From assembly GCF_017654505.1 (NCBI RefSeq), contig NC_054549.1, positions 29,499,854 to 29,563,853 on the forward strand: a DNA stretch of 64,000 nt, read 5' to 3'. Below the pieces are notes generated by a model. The model saw only the letters and a list, made by a program, of their open reading frames with translations. It made no database searches and was not told the origin of the DNA. Within the stretch, counting starts at the first letter, position 1. Each line of letters starts with the position of its first letter. Made by a program: the position numbers and the translations under genes. Positions 59,746 through 64,000 of this stretch are shown piece by piece. This stretch comes from Polyodon spathula. Taxonomy: Eukaryota; Chordata; Actinopteri; Acipenseriformes; Polyodontidae.

Positions 59746-59851
59746 AACCCTAACCCTAAACCTAACCCTAGCCCAAACCCTATCCCTAACCCTAACCCTA
59801 ACCCTAACCCTATCACTAACCCTATCCTCATGCCTTCCAAAACCCTAACCC
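59746..59851. repeat. Interstitial telomere-like (CCCTAA)n tract
   Basis: About 105 bp of degenerate CCCTAA, the vertebrate telomere unit on its C-rich strand. A perfect run of four units lies at 59784-59807, with variants CCCTAT, ACCTAA and CACTAA around it. Both ends begin CCAAAACCCTAACCC (59742 and 59837). Confidence 0.92.
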
Positions 59852-61213
59852 CTTAGCTACAATAACATTTCACCAAACCTCTAGTTGCTGAGAAAACAAT
59901 TTCCTCGATACACCACCGACATTTCATAACTGCCAGGAATGGAAGGTGAAATGACTAATTATAGAGCCGTGTTTACCCAGCAAGCCTTTCTCTTTCTCCC
60001 CCTTTGACACTTACAGATGTTCCAGTCTTGACACCTGGTAACAAATCGTTAATATTTTAAAACATCCACCCTACAGTAATTACAGGTACCAGTACCATTC
60101 TTAGTCTTAGTCTGCCTTGAAACCTTAGTTAATTGCCTCAAGGGTCAAGCCATCTCAGCTCCCACCTTAAGAGATTACAAACTATTAGGCATAGTACATT
60201 TAGCTTAAACAAAGACCAGAGCCCATGGGGGAAACAGCCTGGAGTTATGGCTTCCCAACACAAACTGTTAATTCATATATAATCCGCCAAAATTTACCAT
60301 TGTGTTTCTTGACATTAACTAGAATATCACACTGTTGCGAAAGCAGTGCTTTACCTGTGCTTCAATCACCTATCAAGAATAATACACACAAAAATAAGGG
60401 ATCAAAGTCATATACTGAACCAGAGTGAGCTGTACTGATGTATGGGTGAATCATAGTAACATCATCAGGAACAATGGCACAATAGCAGGTGTATTGTCAC
60501 TTCAGTACTATGTAAATGAGGTATAGCCCACTGCCATTGCTTGGTCCCTTGTATATGAACAAGATTTTAAACTGATTGAAGATTAATTTGAAAGAAATTA
60601 AAATTCAACATGTACTGACTGAATTTACAATATTATTGTTAATTAAAAACCTAATCCCTACTTGAGCTCAGAAACACAAACTAACCAATATGGTCAGTGC
60701 TCACATTTTAATTACTGTTTGTTCTGTGTTGCCCTTTCTAGTAGTCCCGTGGGTCAAATTTTACTGGTTGAATTAAGCAACAAAAATGTTAAGCTTATTA
60801 TGAAAAAAGCAATCAATTCAGGCTGAGGTGGTATTTAAGTTATCGGCGAAAGATAATATTGGTATCTGTTGGAATTCACAAGGGTTGTGTTCAGTGTAAT
60901 GCCATGTCATGTGCAGGAGTTTGGCTTGGATGTAGCTAACACATGATGTATGCCAGATTTAAAAAGGTTTTGGGCTCCCGGGGAGTAACCTTTACATCCT
61001 CTGCGGTGCATAATACAAGCAAAGATGATTAAAAAATTAACTGCAGATGTTCGTAAAGGATAAGGCTCCACTCAGCTGTTTGGAATGAAGGTGTGGGAAC
61101 AGATTGAGAGCCTTTAATTAGATTGCATTAAATAATATTTATTCTACAAGTGTGCTTCAAACAAATATCAAGAATACTTAAAACCAAAGAAAAAAAAATC
61201 CACTTCATATATT
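59852..61213. other. Unique DNA, no gene seen
   Basis: No supported gene, RNA gene or repeat ends. Frames are at most 67 codons. Confidence 0.5.
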
Positions 61214-61274
<61 letters not shown>

Positions 61275-61275
61275 T
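61214..61275. repeat. (CTAT)n microsatellite
   Basis: About 15 uninterrupted CTAT units. Confidence 0.97.
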
Positions 61276-64000
61276 ATTTTTTAAGTGTTTACTGTACTAT
61301 ACATTCTTTGGCATTTAACTTACTGGGGGAATGTACAGTGAGCACAAAAAGCAGCCCATTGTCAGACAGGTATTGGTGAAAAGATTCATTTTGCTGACTA
61401 GAGGATTTAACTCCAATAGAACCAGATTACATTAAAAACACCCTTTTAATGATTGAAGCATATTTTGTGCAATACCTTTGTCTCAACCATTAGATTGTGT
61501 TGTTGAATTTAGGCTTCATACTATGATCTTGTTTCTCCCTCACTTCCTATGTCTCTCTAACCTAAACCAAGTATGAGATGTAGTATACCTTTCATTCCTT
61601 AGAAGCCTAGGTTTTCAGTTTGGCTTTAGTGTCCTCCACTCACCTAATGGGACATTCCAAGCAGGTGATGCCAATGAAATCCACGCCGTTACCACAGGCT
61701 ACAGAAATCGGAGGTCATAGCAAGACTTATTGTACATTAGAACAATGCTATTTTCTTTAAAAACAATGACAACAATTTTAATAGCATGCAGTTGTTTCAT
61801 TATTTGATGTGAACATAGATGTATTCCTGTATTTTATATTCATGTATTGCTATGCTTGGTAACCTGAAATGTGTGCTGCTGTCAGCTTTTTAAATGAGAC
61901 ATGAGGGTCAAAGGTTTTATTACCCAGGTAAAATAAAAGTTTCTACTACACACATTGAATATAATGAGGCCTCATCTGACAATTTTTTTCCTAGCAAGAG
62001 ACCCAGGGGGCTGTTTGTCTGTGGATTAGAAGATCTTATCTAACCATTTATAATAATACTATGAGCATAATATTGTTTTGATTAAAAAGCTCAATGCTAC
62101 TGATCTGTCACTACAGAGATTCAGGGCAAGTTTGGTGATCTTGCACATTACTGACTACTATTGTAGTAGTCATTGTTAAGTATCATTATTACCTATACGT
62201 GTGCTGTTCTTCTTCGAGGGTTACAGACAATGTGATTGGCACAGGTTCTCACACTATTTTTGTCGATTATGTAGTCACATATCACTTGGTTGCTGGGGGC
62301 TGCAGGGAACGACACTAAACCCAGGAGTGTTACTGTGATGTGAGATTTTCCACAGTGTACTTTTGCTAGGAGTCACACAGGTATTTCAGAAATTTACTGC
62401 AGTTTGCACAGAAAGACTGAGTACAAATGTTGTCCTCAGCAAAGCAAAGCAGTGCACAGCTTTGAGTGTCAGTTCCAACCAGGTCTGAATCCTCCATTTT
62501 AATTGGCATGGTTATGGAAGATAATGGAAAGACAGGAAATGCAATACACTGAAACCTTACTTAAAGGCCACCTCAGGACAACAGCCACCATAGGGTGTAT
62601 TGAAGTTGAACCTAATATATTGCAGGCTTCTTTGATTTATTTGTTTGGGTTTCAAAACCCGGATTTATCACGAGATTCATATGATAATGGATTAGACAAG
62701 AAATATAACTTTCAACCTGAACCTGAATATTTCCACACCTAAACCAGACCTGAGCTGAAAGAGGAACACCAACCAAATATTGGTGATATATGTTAATTTT
62801 TGAGCAACATGCATTTGGAATTGTACAAAGTCTTGTGTATGTGAGAGTGTCAAGTGGATTAAAAGTTAGCTTCTGTCTGTTCAGTACAATCATTCATAAC
62901 ACATTAAAATAAAGGGTAAAAGAGAGAAAGAAAACAAATCTAGATAATAATGTTATTGCCTGGTGGTCTACCAACCCGCTGATTCACTCCCCAATTGGTT
63001 TTGCTCCTGGCAGTTACTATAGTGATGCACCACAGTAACTCAGATCAACAGAAAATATGCATATGAAGTACCTGTAATTAAGCAAAACAAAAATATAAAT
63101 AAAAAAAAGCCTCTCTGAGCCTTAGGAACCTGCAATCAAGGGAACACGAACACAATTTGGAAAGCTGTGCGTCTGTGGAATTCAGAATTATTTTTTATAA
63201 CATTGCAAAGCCAAGGAGCCTTGCTATTTAATAACTTTAAAGCACACATGTCTGATTTGTGTAAGAGTAGAGCACATAGAATAGTAAACTATGAAATAAT
63301 AACAGGTGTAAAGTCAAGTTAAGCATGATTGTGGAACAATGAAGCTTTAAGCTGCAAGAAGAAATAAATGATTTTAGGATTTGCTAACTCTCAGGCCTAA
63401 TTTCCATTGTAACAACAAGAACGGTGCATCAAGAACTATCTTCAGAAGAACTTCTCAGGTAGGAAAAGACAGAGTCAACGGCAAACCAGGTTCAGAAAAA
63501 GTTTTGCACAGCAGTGAAATCACAAGGTATTACACCAACATTTGCTTTGTCTAACTCCTTTAAAAAATCCATTAAGTCATGCAGGATTTCTCAAAATAAA
63601 ATAATATCTGTGCTTGTTTTCTAGTGCCCTTTCAAAATAAATGACCTTACTGGCCTGCATGTAAAAAATGTAACTGCTATACTATTGGTAATTTAATGTT
63701 ATGTTTCTGTACTTGATCACTTAAACAACCCTTGAGCAATCATACATGTTTCCCCTGTTACTAGTCTAATGGTTAATTCCAATTATTATCCATTAATTTG
63801 TAAAGCCCTTTATATCTGATTTTTTTAACAATCCTCAAGAAAGTAGAAATGAAGTGCCATACATTTCAGCAAAGAAGTACAAACGTTAAAACTGTTATAT
63901 TGCACATTAGCAGCCATTTTGATTAGTGATTAAAATAAACATTGCAAATTAGTTCAAAAGAATGGCACAAACATAAAATTAAGTTTACAGTAAACCTTTT
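61276..64000. other. Unique DNA, no gene seen
   Basis: Short frames on both strands (79 codons at 62503-62742, 93 codons at 62612-62893 minus) overlap each other and lack motifs. The patch 62950-63190 is somewhat GC-balanced. Nothing else is recognised. Confidence 0.5.

Noticed and set aside
59627..59856. Frames across the telomere-like tract (Pro-Asn or Thr-Leu repeats)
   Set aside because: Translation of the CCCTAA repeat, not a protein.

Overview
The window looks like a gene-poor stretch of a vertebrate nuclear genome, most likely a ray-finned fish. It is AT-rich, has no recognisable host protein-coding exon, and carries many simple repeats ((AAT)n, (TA)n, (CTAT)n, (CA)n). It also holds tRNA-derived SINEs with A and B boxes, a Tc1/mariner-type MITE with TA target duplication, and non-LTR retrotransposons of the Tx1 clade (L1 group). 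Tx1-clade elements are typical of fish and amphibians. A non-teleost fish is possible but cannot be decided from the sequence alone.

The dominant feature is an 11.0 kb block at 35450-46460, read on the minus strand. It holds two head-to-tail copies of one Tx1-like LINE, separated only by a pure (AG)n tract ((TC)n on the coding strand) at 40935-40987. In transcription order: copy B (40988-46460) has lost its 5' end, keeps about 404 codons of ORF1, a complete 1329-aa ORF2 and a 265-bp 3' UTR; then comes (TC)n; then copy A (35450-40934) has a complete 5' UTR, a complete ORF1 and an ORF2 cut short at residue 1263. The copies line up at a constant 6004-bp offset with no net indel. By eye I counted about 16 substitutions over about 5.0 kb, so they are very young. 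ORF1 carries an RRM-like region and a CCHC zinc knuckle. ORF2 carries an APE-type endonuclease, a reverse transcriptase with FYADD-class catalytic motif (here AYADD), and a C-terminal CCHC finger. Precise junctions of both element ends with (TC)n point to a microsatellite-targeting family, as known for Kibi (TC) and Koshi (TTC) within the Tx1 clade.

Left flank (1-35449): mostly unique AT-rich DNA. It contains a CORE-SINE (MIR-like) inside a pair of 43-bp inverted repeats (4307-5015), a related fragment at 8333-8424, a 551-bp Tc1/mariner MITE beside a decayed SINE (13269-13925), and two repeats with TGTGRCA...TGCCACA-type ends (15891-16553 and 17110-17601). There is a 464-bp tRNA-derived SINE at 25427-25890 and a doubtful frame-broken coding-like patch at 27041-27416. 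Several GC-balanced, homeodomain-motif-rich patches could be conserved non-coding elements.

Right flank (46461-64000): again without recognisable genes. It has a perfect RFX X-box consensus match (54371-54384), a second SINE family (55582-55936), more candidate conserved non-coding patches (57040-57260, 58085-58290), an interstitial telomere-like (CCCTAA)n tract (59746-59851) and microsatellites. The overall picture is a gene desert or a very large intron with regulatory-looking islands, invaded recently by a sequence-specific retrotransposon array.
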